Positions 17,062-26,400 of a stretch of 64,000 nucleotides of DNA are shown in pieces. Source of the DNA: Streptococcus caballi DSM 19004 (GTDB lineage: Bacteria; Bacillota; Bacilli; Lactobacillales; Streptococcaceae). How positions within the stretch are numbered: position 1 is the first letter of the stretch; every line of letters begins with the position of its first letter. The stretch covers positions 62,001 to 126,000 of the forward strand of contig NZ_KB904074.1 in assembly GCF_000379985.1 (NCBI RefSeq). The letters are read 5' to 3'. The position numbers and the translations under genes were made by a program. The notes under the pieces were generated by a model. It did not search any database. It saw only the letters and a list, made by a program, of their open reading frames with translations, and had not been told where the DNA came from.

Positions 17062-17179
17062 GCAGGTGACCTGCCAAAAGTTCCAAGTCTGTGTTATAAT
17101 AATCAATGAACTTTTTTTGGAAAGAAGATGATGACTTATAAGTGAGCAGGCAGTTTCTGAAGTAAATTGGAGGCAGAAT

Positions 17180-18355
17180 ATGAGGGTGGCTTGGCTTGGT
17201 AATTTCTTTACTGGGGCAAGCTTTTCACTTGTTATGCCTTTTATGGCTTTGTATGTTGAGGAGCTAGGTGCTCCTAAAAATAGGGTGGAATGGTACGCTG
17301 GCTTAGCGGTTTCCTTGTCAGCCTTGGCATCGGCTTTAGTTGCTCCTGTCTGGGGAAGGTTAGCTGATCGGTATGGGCGTAAGCCGATGATGATCCGAGC
17401 TAGTTTGGTCATGACCTTCACCATGGGTGGACTGGCCTTTGTACCAAACGTCTTCTGGCTCTTGCTTTTAAGGGTGCTAAATGGTCTTTTCTCAGGTTAT
17501 GTGCCTAATTCGACAGCCTTGATTGCTAGTCAGGCTCCTAGGCAGCATTCTGGTTATGCATTGGGAACTTTGGCAACAGGAGTAACGGCAGGAAGTCTGA
17601 TTGGTCCACTGTTGGGCGGCTTTTTAGCTGACCTGCTGGGTATTCGTCAGGTCTTTTTATTGGTTGGTTTCATTTTACTGATTTGTAACCTGATGACAGT
17701 CTTTTTTGTTAAGGAAGATTTTCAACCGATGGAAAAATCAGATGTCATGCCAACGCGTCAGGTTTTAAAAAAGGTCAAGGACAGACAAGTTTTGCTGGGA
17801 CTTTTTGTGACCAGCATGATTATTCAAATCTCGGCTCAGTCAGTAGCTCCTATTTTGAGCCTTTACATTCGACATCTTGGGCAAAGGGAGAACCTCATGT
17901 TTGTGTCAGGTCTGATTGTCTCAGCCATGGGCTTCTCTAGCATGATGTCCAGTTCAACTTTAGGAAAAATTGGTGACAAACTTGGTAATCATCGCCTACT
18001 CTTGCTGGCACTGTTTTACAGTTTTAGTATGTATGTCCTATGTGCCCTCAGTCAATCGCCATTGCAGCTAGGAATTGTGCGCTTTCTCTACGGTTTTGGG
18101 ACAGGTGCTCTTATGCCGAGTATCAATTCTCTCTTAACTAAAATCACACCTCGGGAGGGCATTTCACGTATTTTTTCCTACAATCAGATGTTTAGTAATA
18201 TAGGACAAGTTTTGGGACCATTTATCGGTTCGGCTGTGGCGACAAGTCTGGGTTACCGTTCGGTTTTCTATGTGACCAGCCTCATTGTCTTTACCAATTT
18301 TGTGTGGAGTTTTACCAACTTTCGAAAATATTTAAATGTTAAGGAAATCGTGTGA
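17180..18355 (+). CDS. pmrA: PmrA-like MFS multidrug efflux transporter (N-terminus possibly shortened by a frameshift)
   Basis: 391 residues with about twelve membrane segments and the MFS motif [13 protein letters not shown] at about residues 59-71. Sequence and position after mutM-coaE and before rpmG-secG match streptococcal PmrA, a fluoroquinolone/dye exporter. The frame is open upstream of ATG 17180 and encodes SEQAVSEVNWRQN, the expected PmrA N-terminus, but without a start codon. The natural ATG at 17131 (MTYK) is off by one base. GGAGG seven bases before ATG 17180 would allow a slightly shorter functional protein. Confidence 0.85.
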   Translation: MRVAWLGNFFTGASFSLVMPFMALYVEELGAPKNRVEWYAGLAVSLSALASALVAPVWGRLADRYGRKPMMIRASLVMTFTMGGLAFVPNVFWLLLLRVLNGLFSGYVPNSTALIASQAPRQHSGYALGTLATGVTAGSLIGPLLGGFLADLLGIRQVFLLVGFILLICNLMTVFFVKEDFQPMEKSDVMPTRQVLKKVKDRQVLLGLFVTSMIIQISAQSVAPILSLYIRHLGQRENLMFVSGLIVSAMGFSSMMSSSTLGKIGDKLGNHRLLLLALFYSFSMYVLCALSQSPLQLGIVRFLYGFGTGALMPSINSLLTKITPREGISRIFSYNQMFSNIGQVLGPFIGSAVATSLGYRSVFYVTSLIVFTNFVWSFTNFRKYLNVKEIV

Positions 18356-18498
18356 GAGTAAAAATTAATTTAAAATGCAGCTCCTGTGGCAGTAAAAATT
18401 ATCTGACCAGCAAAAATAAGGTCAGTCACCCTGAGAAAATTCAGGTGCCTAAGTATTGTCCTAAGGAGAGAAAAGTAACCCTACATGTTGAATCTTGA
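18352..18498 (+). CDS. rpmG: Ribosomal protein bL33
   Basis: A 48-residue protein starting with GTG at 18352, overlapping the last codons of pmrA. AAGGAA lies six bases upstream. The sequence has KCSSCG (CxxC) at residues 8-13 and [11 protein letters not shown] towards the end, the L33 pattern, with the single second-half cysteine seen in the streptococcal rpmG copy next to secG. It is a component of the 50S subunit. Too short to be found by length-limited gene calling. Confidence 0.9.
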   Translation: MRVKINLKCSSCGSKNYLTSKNKVSHPEKIQVPKYCPKERKVTLHVES

Positions 18499-18544
18499 AG
18501 TAAATTATGCTAAAATTAGCTTTGACCATAGTGGAGGATGAAAT

Positions 18545-18781
18545 ATGTACAACTTACTACTTACTGCACTGCTTATTTTGTCAGTGATTATTGTTATTGC
18601 TATTTTTATGCAACCGCAAAAAAATCCAGGCAGTAATGTATTTGATAATTCTGGTTCGGAAGCACTGTTTGAACGAACAAAAGCACGTGGCTTTGAAGCC
18701 TTTATGCAACGTTTTACAGCAGTTCTGGTTTTCTTCTGGTTGGCCATTGCTTTAGTTCTTGCGATTTTATCAAGTAAATAA
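18545..18781 (+). CDS. secG: Preprotein translocase subunit SecG
   Basis: 78 residues with two membrane helices (residues 1-20 and 55-76) joined by the conserved cytoplasmic loop QPQKNPGSNVFDNSGSEALF. SecG accompanies SecYE in the translocon. Ribosome site GGAGGATGAAAT before ATG 18545. The order rpmG-secG-rnr-smpB is conserved in streptococci and links export with RNA quality control. A weak terminator follows before rnr. Confidence 0.95.
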   Translation: MYNLLLTALLILSVIIVIAIFMQPQKNPGSNVFDNSGSEALFERTKARGFEAFMQRFTAVLVFFWLAIALVLAILSSK

Positions 18782-18785
18782 AAAA

Positions 18786-18819
18786 GTGAGCTTGACAGAG
18801 TTGGTCTGGCTCATTTTTT
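18786..18819 (+). terminator. Terminator between secG and rnr
   Basis: Stem GTGAGC/GCTCAT with a 17-nt loop and a run of T at 18814-18819. Confidence 0.55.
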
Positions 18820-18865
18820 AATGGTTAGTAAGTTAATCAATAAATTTAAACAAGTAAAGGAAAAT

Positions 18866-21277
18866 ATGAAAGAAGCAATTATTACTTATTTAGAAAGAAA
18901 CGGCAAGTCAAATATTAATGACTTGGCAGCTGGTCTTGACATGGCTGGTGCGGAGAAGTTTCCGCGTCTGATCAAGGCTATTTCCAGTTTAGAAAGTAAG
19001 GGTAAGTTACGTTTTGATAACGATGGCAACCTTAATTTACGTCCTAAAGAGGAGACTAAGAAGCTTATCACTGTTCAAGGAATTTTTCGTGCCAACAAGG
19101 CAGGCTTTGGTTTTCTCAGCGTTGATGACGATGAAGAGGATATGTTCATTGGGCGCAATGATGTGGGGCATGCCATCGATGGTGATACGGTTGAAGTGGT
19201 TGTTAAGAAACCTGCTGATCGTCTCAAGGGAACAGCAGCTGAGGCGCGTGTCGTTGGTATTGTGGAGCGCAGCATCAAGACCGTTGTCGGAAAATTTATC
19301 CTAGATGATGACAAGCCTAAATACGCTGGCTACATCAAATCCAAAAATCAAAAGATTCAGCAGAAAATCTATATCAAGAAAGAACCCATTGCTCTTGATG
19401 GAACAGAGATTATCAAGGTTGATATTGACAAATACCCAACGCGTAAGCATGATTATTTTGTAGCCAGCGTGCGTGATATTGTTGGTCACCAGGGGGATGT
19501 CGGGATAGATGTTCTAGAAGTTTTAGAGTCAATGGACATCGTTTCTGAATTTCCAGAAGACGTGTTGGCTGAGGCAAATGCGGTACCTGATGCGCCAAGT
19601 GACAAGGACATGATTGGACGTGTTGACCTGCGCAATGAAGTCACCTTTACCATTGATGGTGCAGATGCCAAAGATTTGGATGATGCGGTACATATCAAGC
19701 TCTTAGACAATGGCAATTTTGAACTGGGTGTCCATATAGCAGATGTGTCTTACTATGTGACGGAAGGCTCTGCTCTCAACCGTGAAGCACTTAATCGCGG
19801 AACCTCTGTCTATGTGACAGACCGCGTTGTGCCAATGCTGCCAGAACGCTTGTCAAATGGTATTTGCTCGCTAAACCCTAATGTGGACCGTTTGACTCAG
19901 TCGGCTATCATGGAAATTGACCGCAATGGTCATGTGGTCAATCATCAGATTTGCCAGTCAGTCATCAAGACGACCTTTCGTATGACTTATAGTGCGGTCA
20001 ATGACATTATCGCAGGCGATGAAGAATTGATTGAGCAGTATCAACCAATCGTTGAATCCATCCATCACATGGTGGCTCTACATAAGATTTTGGAAAGCAT
20101 GCGCGAACGTCGTGGCGCTCTAAATTTTGACACTAGTGAAGCAAAAATCATCGTCAATGACAAGGGCATGCCAGTAGATATTGTCCTGCGTAGTCTCGGT
20201 ATTGCAGAACGCATGATTGAATCCTTCATGTTGGCTGCTAATGAATGTGTTGCTGAGCATTTCACTCGTCTCAAACTCCCTTTTATCTATCGGATTCACG
20301 AAGAACCCAAGGCTGAGAAAGTTCAGAAATTCTTGGATTATGCCTCTGTTTTTGGTGTCCATATTCACGGGACGGCTAATAAAATCAGCCAGTCTGCCCT
20401 GCAAGAATTTATGTCTAAGATGGAAGGTAAGCCTGGCGCAGAAGTGCTCAACATGATGCTCTTACGTTCTATGCAACAGGCTCGCTATTCTGAACACAAT
20501 CACGGTCACTATGGTTTGGCGGCTGAATATTATACACATTTCACCAGCCCCATTCGTCGCTATCCTGACTTGCTAGTGCATCGCATGGTACGTGAATACA
20601 GCCATTTAACCGAAGACAAGATTGAGCACTTCAAGGAAGTCATTCCAGAGATTGCTACGCAATCCTCAACCTTGGAACGCCGCGCTATTGATGCAGAGCG
20701 TGTTGTTGAGGCTATGAAGAAGGCTGAATACATGGAAGAATACGTCGGTCAGGAATTTGACGGCGTGGTGTCCAGTGTGGTCAAGTTTGGACTTTTCATT
20801 GAACTCCCTAATACCATAGAAGGACTTATTCATGTGACGACCCTACCTGAATTTTACAATTATAATGAGCGCACGCTGACCCTACAAGGTGAGAAGTCTG
20901 GCAAGGTCTTCCGCATAGGTCAGCCAATCAAGATTAAGCTGGTTCGTGCTGAAAAGGAAACAGGCGACATCGACTTTGAATACCTGCCAAGTGATTATGA
21001 TGTCATTGAAAAAGTTGCCAAATCTGATCGTCGAAGTCGAAAGTCTGGCCGTGGCAATGGCAGAGCTGGTCGAGACGACAAGCAAAAGGATAGAGGACGT
21101 AATAAGATTTCTGATAAAAGAGCCAAGCGCAGCTCTGAAAAACGTAAAGGTAAGAGGAATAGCGACAGCAACTCTAACAATAAGCGAAGTGAGATATCAG
21201 CTCTTTCTTCTAAAAAGAAAAAATCAAAAAAGCCTTTCTACAAGGAGGTCGCAAAGAGAGCTAAGAAAAGGAGGTAG
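18866..21277 (+). CDS. rnr: Ribonuclease R
   Basis: 803 residues from ATG 18866 (AAAGGA upstream); an ATG 15 codons earlier lacks a ribosome site. Order: N-terminal winged helix ([20 protein letters not shown]), cold-shock domains, the RNB catalytic domain with [14 protein letters not shown] (conserved aspartates), a C-terminal S1 domain ([18 protein letters not shown]), and an unusually basic tail of about 90 residues rich in Lys/Arg/Ser ending AKKRR. RNase R is a 3'-5' exonuclease acting on structured RNA and partners with SmpB/tmRNA, whose smpB gene follows by two bases. Confidence 0.96.
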   Translation: MKEAIITYLERNGKSNINDLAAGLDMAGAEKFPRLIKAISSLESKGKLRFDNDGNLNLRPKEETKKLITVQGIFRANKAGFGFLSVDDDEEDMFIGRNDVGHAIDGDTVEVVVKKPADRLKGTAAEARVVGIVERSIKTVVGKFILDDDKPKYAGYIKSKNQKIQQKIYIKKEPIALDGTEIIKVDIDKYPTRKHDYFVASVRDIVGHQGDVGIDVLEVLESMDIVSEFPEDVLAEANAVPDAPSDKDMIGRVDLRNEVTFTIDGADAKDLDDAVHIKLLDNGNFELGVHIADVSYYVTEGSALNREALNRGTSVYVTDRVVPMLPERLSNGICSLNPNVDRLTQSAIMEIDRNGHVVNHQICQSVIKTTFRMTYSAVNDIIAGDEELIEQYQPIVESIHHMVALHKILESMRERRGALNFDTSEAKIIVNDKGMPVDIVLRSLGIAERMIESFMLAANECVAEHFTRLKLPFIYRIHEEPKAEKVQKFLDYASVFGVHIHGTANKISQSALQEFMSKMEGKPGAEVLNMMLLRSMQQARYSEHNHGHYGLAAEYYTHFTSPIRRYPDLLVHRMVREYSHLTEDKIEHFKEVIPEIATQSSTLERRAIDAERVVEAMKKAEYMEEYVGQEFDGVVSSVVKFGLFIELPNTIEGLIHVTTLPEFYNYNERTLTLQGEKSGKVFRIGQPIKIKLVRAEKETGDIDFEYLPSDYDVIEKVAKSDRRSRKSGRGNGRAGRDDKQKDRGRNKISDKRAKRSSEKRKGKRNSDSNSNNKRSEISALSSKKKKSKKPFYKEVAKRAKKRR

Positions 21278-21279
21278 GT

Positions 21280-21747
21280 ATGGCTAAGGGTGAAGGAAAT
21301 GTCGTCGCGCAGAATAAAAAGGCGCGGCATGATTATACCATTGTCGATACAATCGAAGCGGGAATGGTACTGACGGGGACGGAGATTAAGTCGGTTCGCG
21401 CGGCTCGTATCCAGCTTAAGGATGGCTATGCACAAATAAAAAATGGGGAAGCCTGGTTAATCAATGTTCATATCTCTCCTTTTGAGCAAGGGAATATCTG
21501 GAATCAAGATCCAGAACGCACGCGCAAGCTCTTGCTCAAAAAGAAGGAGATTGTTAGGTTAGAAAATGAACTTAAAGGGACAGGTATGACCTTGGTGCCG
21601 CTCAAAGTTTATCTTAAAGATGGCTTCGCCAAGGTTTTAATTGGTCTGGCCAAAGGAAAACATGACTATGATAAACGTGAATCTATCAAACGCCGTGAGC
21701 AGGACAGAGATATTAAGCGTGTCATGAAGAGTATGAATCGGAGATGA
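21280..21747 (+). CDS. smpB: SsrA-binding protein SmpB
   Basis: 155 residues, full length, with the SmpB core [39 protein letters not shown] and a C-terminal basic tail [16 protein letters not shown] ending in MNRR. SmpB delivers tmRNA to stalled ribosomes. AGGAGG precedes ATG 21280, two bases after the rnr stop, so it is cotranscribed with rnr. A terminator follows at 21750. Confidence 0.97.
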   Translation: MAKGEGNVVAQNKKARHDYTIVDTIEAGMVLTGTEIKSVRAARIQLKDGYAQIKNGEAWLINVHISPFEQGNIWNQDPERTRKLLLKKKEIVRLENELKGTGMTLVPLKVYLKDGFAKVLIGLAKGKHDYDKRESIKRREQDRDIKRVMKSMNRR

Positions 21748-21749
21748 TG

Positions 21750-21776
21750 AGTCTAGGATTTTCCTAGGCTTTTTCT
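21750..21776 (+). terminator. Terminator of rnr-smpB
   Basis: AGTCTAGGA/TCCTAGGCT stem followed by TTTTTCT. Confidence 0.8.
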
Positions 21777-21949
21777 GTAATTTTTTCTTAGTTAGTGCGG
21801 ACATCAGCACGTTTCTTCGGACTGATGAGAAAGGTTCCGATTTTCTGTTCGCATACATTAACAGTCAAATCAATTGACAAGCTTGTTAGAAGATTCTAAA
21901 CTAGTTCTTGCGTCACTATGGTGATGGCTTAGAAATGAGGAATAAAATG

Positions 21950-23290
21950 TATCAATATGATGTTGTTTTTATCGGTTCGGGTCATGCTAACTGGCATGCG
22001 GCGGTAACTTTAGCGCAAGCGGGTAAAAAGATTGCCGTTGTGGAGAAGGATGTGACGGCTGGGACTTGTACCAATTATGGTTGTAATGCTAAGTTTTTGT
22101 TAGATACGCCTTTTGAGTTTTTGGACGGTCTTGCACGCTATGAAAAAGCAGGTATCGCCAGCAATGGCAGCCTAGATTGGTCTGCCTTGATGGCAATGAA
22201 GAAGCAAGAAATTCCAACCTATGCACCATTTATGGAGGGCATGTTTGCTCAGCTCAAGATTGACCTGCTCAAGGGTTATGGAAAACTTGTGGATGCCCAT
22301 ACAGTAGCCGTTGACGACCAAAAGATTACAACGGATTACGTTGTGATTGGTACGGGGCAACGCCCAGCTCGACTTAATATTGAAGGCAAGGAATTACTTC
22401 ACGATAGCCGTGATTTTCTTGACTTAGATGTTATGCCAAAGCGTCTGGTCTTCATCGGAGCGGGCATCATCTCCATGGAATTCGCCACAATGGCTTCCAA
22501 ACTTGGTTCAGAAGTTCATATTGTTGAATTTGCGGACAAGGCCTTGGCTGCCTACCCTGCTGATTACGTGAAAACTGTCGTGGATAAGATGACCCAAGAA
22601 GGAGTGACCTTCCACTTTGGTCAGGCTGTTCAAACCGTTATTTCTGTGGGAAATAGCCTGCGCGTGACAACAGCCCAAGGCTTGAAAATCGAGACTGACT
22701 ATGTTTTGGATGCGACAGGTCGTATCTCTAACGTAGAAAACATTGGTTTGGAAGACTTAGGAATCGCATTTAATCGCTCAGGAATCGTCGTCAATGACCA
22801 CCTGCAAACAGCTGTGCCAAATATTTTTGCCAGCGGAGATGTTATTGATAAGACCATTCCACGTTTGACACCGACAGCTAGCTTTGAATCAGACTATATT
22901 GCAGGACAAATTCTTGGAAATACTGAGCCAATCAACTATCCTGTTGTGCCGAACTTAGTCTTTACCTTCCCACGCATAGCCCAAGTTGGTTTGACAGTTG
23001 AGGAGGCCCAATCGGAGCCTGACAAATACAAGGTAGTTGCCATTCCATTTGGTCAACAACTTAAATTCCAAACCAAATTGGAAGACGAAGCCCATATCAC
23101 CCTCATTATCAACCAAGAAAAAGAATTAGTCGGAGCTAGTTTACTGGGCAATGAAGCTGGTGAAATGATTAACTTCCTCACCCTTGTCATCAACCAGAAA
23201 ATCAAAGCAGCTGACCTCAGCCAAATCATTTTTGCCTTCCCAGGCACAACCAATGGGCTGATTAATGCTCTTAAAACAGCCATGAGATGA
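21950..23290 (+). CDS. FAD/NAD(P)-dependent disulfide oxidoreductase-like flavoprotein (atypical active site)
   Basis: 446 residues. FAD-binding GSGHANWHAA at residues 10-19, a redox CxxxxC (Cys41 and Cys46 in GTCTNYGC), NAD-binding FIGAGIISME, and the second FAD motif FASGDVID place it in the glutathione reductase/lipoamide dehydrogenase family. The expected C-terminal His-Pro...Glu acid-base pair is missing: the position reads FAFPGTTNGL. It is therefore not a standard glutathione or lipoamide reductase. The start at 21950 follows AGGA by five bases. It is monocistronic. Confidence 0.82.
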   Translation, partial: YQYDVVFIGSGHANWHAAVTLAQAGKKIAVVEKDVTAGTCTNYGCNAKFLLDTPFEFLDGLARYEKAGIASNGSLDWSALMAMKKQEIPTYAPFMEGMFAQLKIDLLKGYGKLVDAHTVAVDDQKITTDYVVIGTGQRPARLNIEGKELLHDSRDFLDLDVMPKRLVFIGAGIISMEFATMASKLGSEVHIVEFADKALAAYPADYVKTVVDKMTQEGVTFHFGQAVQTVISVGNSLRVTTAQGLKIETDYVLDATGRISNVENIGLEDLGIAFNRSGIVVNDHLQTAVPNIFASGDVIDKTIPRLTPTASFESDYIAGQILGNTEPINYPVVPNLVFTFPRIAQVGLTVEEAQSEPDKYKVVAIPFGQQLKFQTKLEDEAHITLIINQEKELVGASLLGNEAGEMINFLTLVINQKIKAADLSQIIFAFPGTTNGLINALKTAMR

Positions 23291-23371
23291 GTAAAGAGTC
23301 TTTGGGTACTTAACACAAGAGACTTAAAACAAAGTTGAAGTTTAATTGCTGAGTTTGTTTTAGGTCTTTTC

Positions 23372-23841
23372 TCTTGATTATTTATTTGGGTTATTTTCCA
23401 AGCATCGCTATGGTTTTAGGAGGAAGGATGGTGGCAATTGTCGGTTGTTCTTATGAATGTGATTCTGCCTTGTTCTATTTTGTCATCTGAGCACCAACTG
23501 ACCGTTACACTCCAGCTTTTGATTGCCTGTTTCTTTGGGATGCTGGGCAGGTGTTTTTGGATATGGTTGTTCATTACTTTGAAAAGAGTGACAAGCCTGA
23601 TGCCAAGGCTATCGTTCTAATCCAAAGTTTTAGTTTTAACATTGCTACTTTTGTTCTGCCCTTTGTCATGACTTTTTCCCAAGTGCAGCGAATGCTGCAA
23701 CGCCTTGGCTTTATGGCGGCGGTGTTGTCAAGCCTACTCTATCTCTTCTTGCCTGTTGATTTGGTGATAAAACAGATGATGTTACCTTGTTTTTTGCACC
23801 TATTTCAACATCTGAACCTGTTTATGCTATGTAGCAACTAG
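23372..23841 (+). pseudogene. Broken membrane transporter, AEC (auxin efflux carrier)-like
   Basis: Several plus-strand frames give membrane-protein pieces that join only through frameshifts: LIIYLGYFPSIAMVLGGRM, then MNVILPCSILSSEHQLTVTL followed by a hydrophobic run, then FSFNIATFVLPFVMTFSQVQ and a C-terminal hydrophobic part. The VILPCSILSS segment after an early hydrophobic span is typical of AEC-family permeases. No single frame is long enough or has a proper start. Family call is tentative; inactivation is clear. Confidence 0.45.
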
Positions 23842-23919
23842 ATTCTGAACCACCAATCTCAATTTCCTCAGGGTCTTAAACAACATGCTCCATCTAATCT
23901 ATCCTTTACTAAAGCAAAA

Positions 23920-23950
23920 AATCTCCCTGAGTAATAAACTCAGGGAGATT
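23920..23950 (-). terminator. Strong terminator of gloA (minus strand)
   Basis: A perfect 13-bp stem AATCTCCCTGAGT/ACTCAGGGAGATT with a 5-nt loop. An A-run on the plus strand at 23915-23920 supplies the T-run for minus-strand transcripts. Confidence 0.85.
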
Positions 23951-23959
23951 CAGTTATTA

Positions 23960-24349
23960 TTATTCTTTAAATTGTTTAAGGCGAATGACTTCAATCTTGT
24001 AGCCATCTGGATCGGTGATGAAGTAGTACATCTTAGGCTTTCCAGGCAGACCAGAAAGGTCAGTGACAGAGAAACCAGCTGCCTTGTGAGCATCGTGGGT
24101 TGCTTCCAAATCATCGACGCCAACAGCGATGTGACCGTAGCCGTTGCCCAAGTCGTAGGCTTCGTGGCCGTAGTTATAGGTTAATTCCAACTCATAATTT
24201 GGGTCGTCAGCTAGCTGCATGTAGACCAAGGTGAATTTATATTCGGGAAAATCATTGCGACGAACTTCCCTGAAGCCGAGAGCCTCTTGATAAAAAGCGA
24301 TAGAAGCGTCCAAATCTTTGACGCGGATACAAGTATGTAAAAAGGGCAT
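23960..24349 (-). CDS. gloA: Lactoylglutathione lyase (glyoxalase I)
   Basis: 129 residues of the VOC fold with the glyoxalase-I order: HTCIRVKDLDASIAFYQEAL at the start (His5 as metal ligand), ELELTYNYG (Glu), GYGHIAVGVDDLEAT (His) and YFITDPDGYKIEVI (Glu) near the end, so all four metal ligands are present. It detoxifies methylglyoxal. It is on the minus strand upstream of its own terminator; the nitroreductase gene lies 177 nt upstream in the same orientation. Confidence 0.93.
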   Translation of the reverse strand: MPFLHTCIRVKDLDASIAFYQEALGFREVRRNDFPEYKFTLVYMQLADDPNYELELTYNYGHEAYDLGNGYGHIAVGVDDLEATHDAHKAAGFSVTDLSGLPGKPKMYYFITDPDGYKIEVIRLKQFKE

Positions 24350-24526
24350 GGTAGTTTCCTTTCTGATTTGTGGTATAGGTGTTCCGTTTGTTATTATCGA
24401 CCCAAGTAAATTGATGTCGTAATGAGGCGCAGTTTTCTTGAGGGGGAAATCAAACCGAGTTAACGAAGTACTAGAATTAACAGCAGATAAACTAAATAAC
24501 TATAATAGACTATTATAGCAGAGCTT

Positions 24527-25204
24527 TTAATCAGCCCAAACGATAACGTCTTGACGTGCTTTGCGTGAACGAGGGTGTTTAGGGTCCCTGAGGCGGTAGC
24601 CAAATGACACCATGGAAGTAATGCCTTCCTTGTCAGGATTGATGAGACCATGCTTAGCCAAGATAGCATTAGCCTTGTCATAATTGAAGCCTTCAATAGG
24701 ACAAGAGTCAATGCCAATCATGCTGGCAGCTGTCATCATATTGCCGAGAGCGATGTAGGTTTGCTTGGCTGTCCAATCAAAGAGGGCACGCGGATTGTCA
24801 GCCATGTCCATATCCCTTGTCTGAAAGTCTTGATAAAGTTTTATGCGACTGTCTAAAGCATCACCCTCTCCAAGCCCACGACGAATCAGGCTGTCCTTGA
24901 TGCTCTCAGAGTCATAGCGAACATCCTTTTCAGCCAGCAGAACGACGAAATGACTAGCCGTATCTAGTTGAGCTTGGGCCCCCCAAGCAATTTCTTTCAG
25001 TTCATCTCTCAAGTCTGCAACGTGCTTCCTGTCTAAAACGAGAAAGCGCCAGCCTTCCAGGCCGATGGATGAGGGACTGAGCCAGGCTGTATCCAAAATA
25101 TAATCCATGTCACCACGCTCAATCTCTTGATCATTATAAACACGCACCGCTACACGGTGGTCAAAGGCCGCGCGAACCTGCTTTTTAATAGCTGTTTTTT
25201 CCAT
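24527..25204 (-). CDS. NAD(P)H-dependent nitroreductase family flavoprotein
   Basis: 225 residues of the FMN nitroreductase fold: HRVAVRVYNDQEI near residue 15 (FMN phosphate contact), TAWLSPSSIGLEGWRFLVL, ALGNMMTAASMIGIDSCPIEG and MVSFGYRLRDPKHPRSRK near the C-terminus. Such enzymes reduce nitro compounds or quinones; the physiological substrate is unknown. The start at 25204 has GGAGG seven bases upstream; an upstream in-frame ATG adds 13 residues without support. It is divergent from the ROK gene. Confidence 0.87.
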   Translation of the reverse strand: MEKTAIKKQVRAAFDHRVAVRVYNDQEIERGDMDYILDTAWLSPSSIGLEGWRFLVLDRKHVADLRDELKEIAWGAQAQLDTASHFVVLLAEKDVRYDSESIKDSLIRRGLGEGDALDSRIKLYQDFQTRDMDMADNPRALFDWTAKQTYIALGNMMTAASMIGIDSCPIEGFNYDKANAILAKHGLINPDKEGITSMVSFGYRLRDPKHPRSRKARQDVIVWAD

Positions 25205-25316
25205 GATTTCCTCCTTTGCTTGCTTATTTTTATGATAACACATTTTAAAAAGGCTGACAATTTTGAAAGAATTATGCTACTATGATGTGTAGAAAGAAAG
25301 TGAAGCGGGGAAAAGT

Positions 25317-26225
25317 ATGATTTTTGCCATTGATTTAGGAGGGACACTGCTAAAGAGTGCCTTAGTTGATAAGTCTTATCAGATTGTGGAGCAGTTTCCA
25401 GCTCAACCCTCTACTGATAATCTGGGAGATTGCCTTGATATTATTGATCATTTAGTTCAGCCAATTCTTGAAAGAATTGACGGCATTGCCTTATCTTGTC
25501 CAGGAACTGTTGATACGGATAGCGGAGTGGTTTATTATGGTGGTATGCTGCGCTTTTTACACGAATTTGATGCAAAAACCTATTTTGAGAACAAATATGG
25601 CAAGGCATTTGCTGTGCTTAACGATGGCAAAGCAGCTGTGCTGGCAGAATTGGCCACGGGAAATCTTCAGGGGCAGCAAAATGGCCTGGCCATGGTTCTG
25701 GGAACGGGTCTAGGAGGAGGTCTTGTCATCAATGGTCAGCTCTACCAAGGATCACACTTCCAAGCAGGCGAATTGACCTTTATGGTTCCAGCGCAAAGCC
25801 AGCCTATTGAAGACGGCAACTTTGCTGGTCAGCATGTTTCAGCAGTCTCCATGATTGCTAACTGTGCCCAAGCTCTAGGCTTGGAAGATAAGACAGATGG
25901 GCCAGCTGTTTTTGATTATATCAAGCGTAGAGATTTACGTGTTTATCCTATTTTTCAACGTTATTGCCGCTATTTGGCTGCTTACATTGTAAATTTACAG
26001 GCGGTGCTTGATGTGGAGCGCGTGGTTATTGGTGGCGGTATCAGTGGACAGGAAATTTTGCTTACTGAATTGGAAACTCAGCTAGATCAACTGGAATCAG
26101 AAGGCGGACTTGTCTTCGCGGTTGTTCGTCGCCCAGAAATCATGGCTTGTAAACATCGGAATGGTGCTAATTTGGTCGGTGCCGCCTACTTTTTACACGA
26201 GAATAAGAGACTAAGATCATCATAG
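25317..26225 (+). CDS. ROK family sugar kinase or regulator
   Basis: 302 residues. DLGGTLLKSALVD at residues 6-18 is the ATP-binding loop, and LGTGLGGGLVINGQLYQG and GELTF carry the sugar-binding part. The cysteine-rich zinc motif of classical glucokinases is absent, as in several streptococcal ROK kinases. There is no helix-turn-helix, so it is a kinase rather than a repressor. The substrate is undetermined. Start at 25317 after GCGGGGAAAAGT. Terminator at 26235. Confidence 0.87.
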   Translation: MIFAIDLGGTLLKSALVDKSYQIVEQFPAQPSTDNLGDCLDIIDHLVQPILERIDGIALSCPGTVDTDSGVVYYGGMLRFLHEFDAKTYFENKYGKAFAVLNDGKAAVLAELATGNLQGQQNGLAMVLGTGLGGGLVINGQLYQGSHFQAGELTFMVPAQSQPIEDGNFAGQHVSAVSMIANCAQALGLEDKTDGPAVFDYIKRRDLRVYPIFQRYCRYLAAYIVNLQAVLDVERVVIGGGISGQEILLTELETQLDQLESEGGLVFAVVRRPEIMACKHRNGANLVGAAYFLHENKRLRSS

Positions 26226-26234
26226 GAAAAGAAT

Positions 26235-26259
26235 GCTGAAAGATTAGTTCAGCTTTTTT
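26235..26259 (+). terminator. Terminator of the ROK gene
   Basis: GCTGAA/TTCAGC stem, 7-nt loop, then TTTTTT. Confidence 0.85.
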
Positions 26260-26283
26260 AGTATTGATTTACTTTGAAAAATA

Positions 26284-26380
26284 AAGTATTTACTTTCCAA
26301 ATAAAGAAATATAAGCAATAAATAAAGTATTGACTTCTTAAATGAAATGGTATAAACTTGAAATTAAGTAATTACTTAAT
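26284..26380 (+). promoter_or_regulatory. Promoter with three ArsR-like palindromic operators
   Basis: Three related palindromes with an AAGTA...TACTT core: AAAGTATTTACTTT at 26284-26297, AAGTATTGACTT at 26325-26336 overlapping a TTGACT -35 (26330-26335), and a perfect 18-bp palindrome ATTAAGTAATTACTTAAT at 26363-26380 just after the extended -10 TGGTATAAA (26348-26356). The second gene of the operon encodes a helix-turn-helix regulator, so autoregulation is likely. Confidence 0.65.
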
Positions 26381-26400
26381 AAAAATAAAGTTGGTGCTTT

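Noticed and set aside
21637-21858. Minus-strand frame of 73 codons overlapping smpB and its terminator
   Set aside because: It crosses the smpB terminator and half lies antisense to a confirmed gene; no ribosome site seen.
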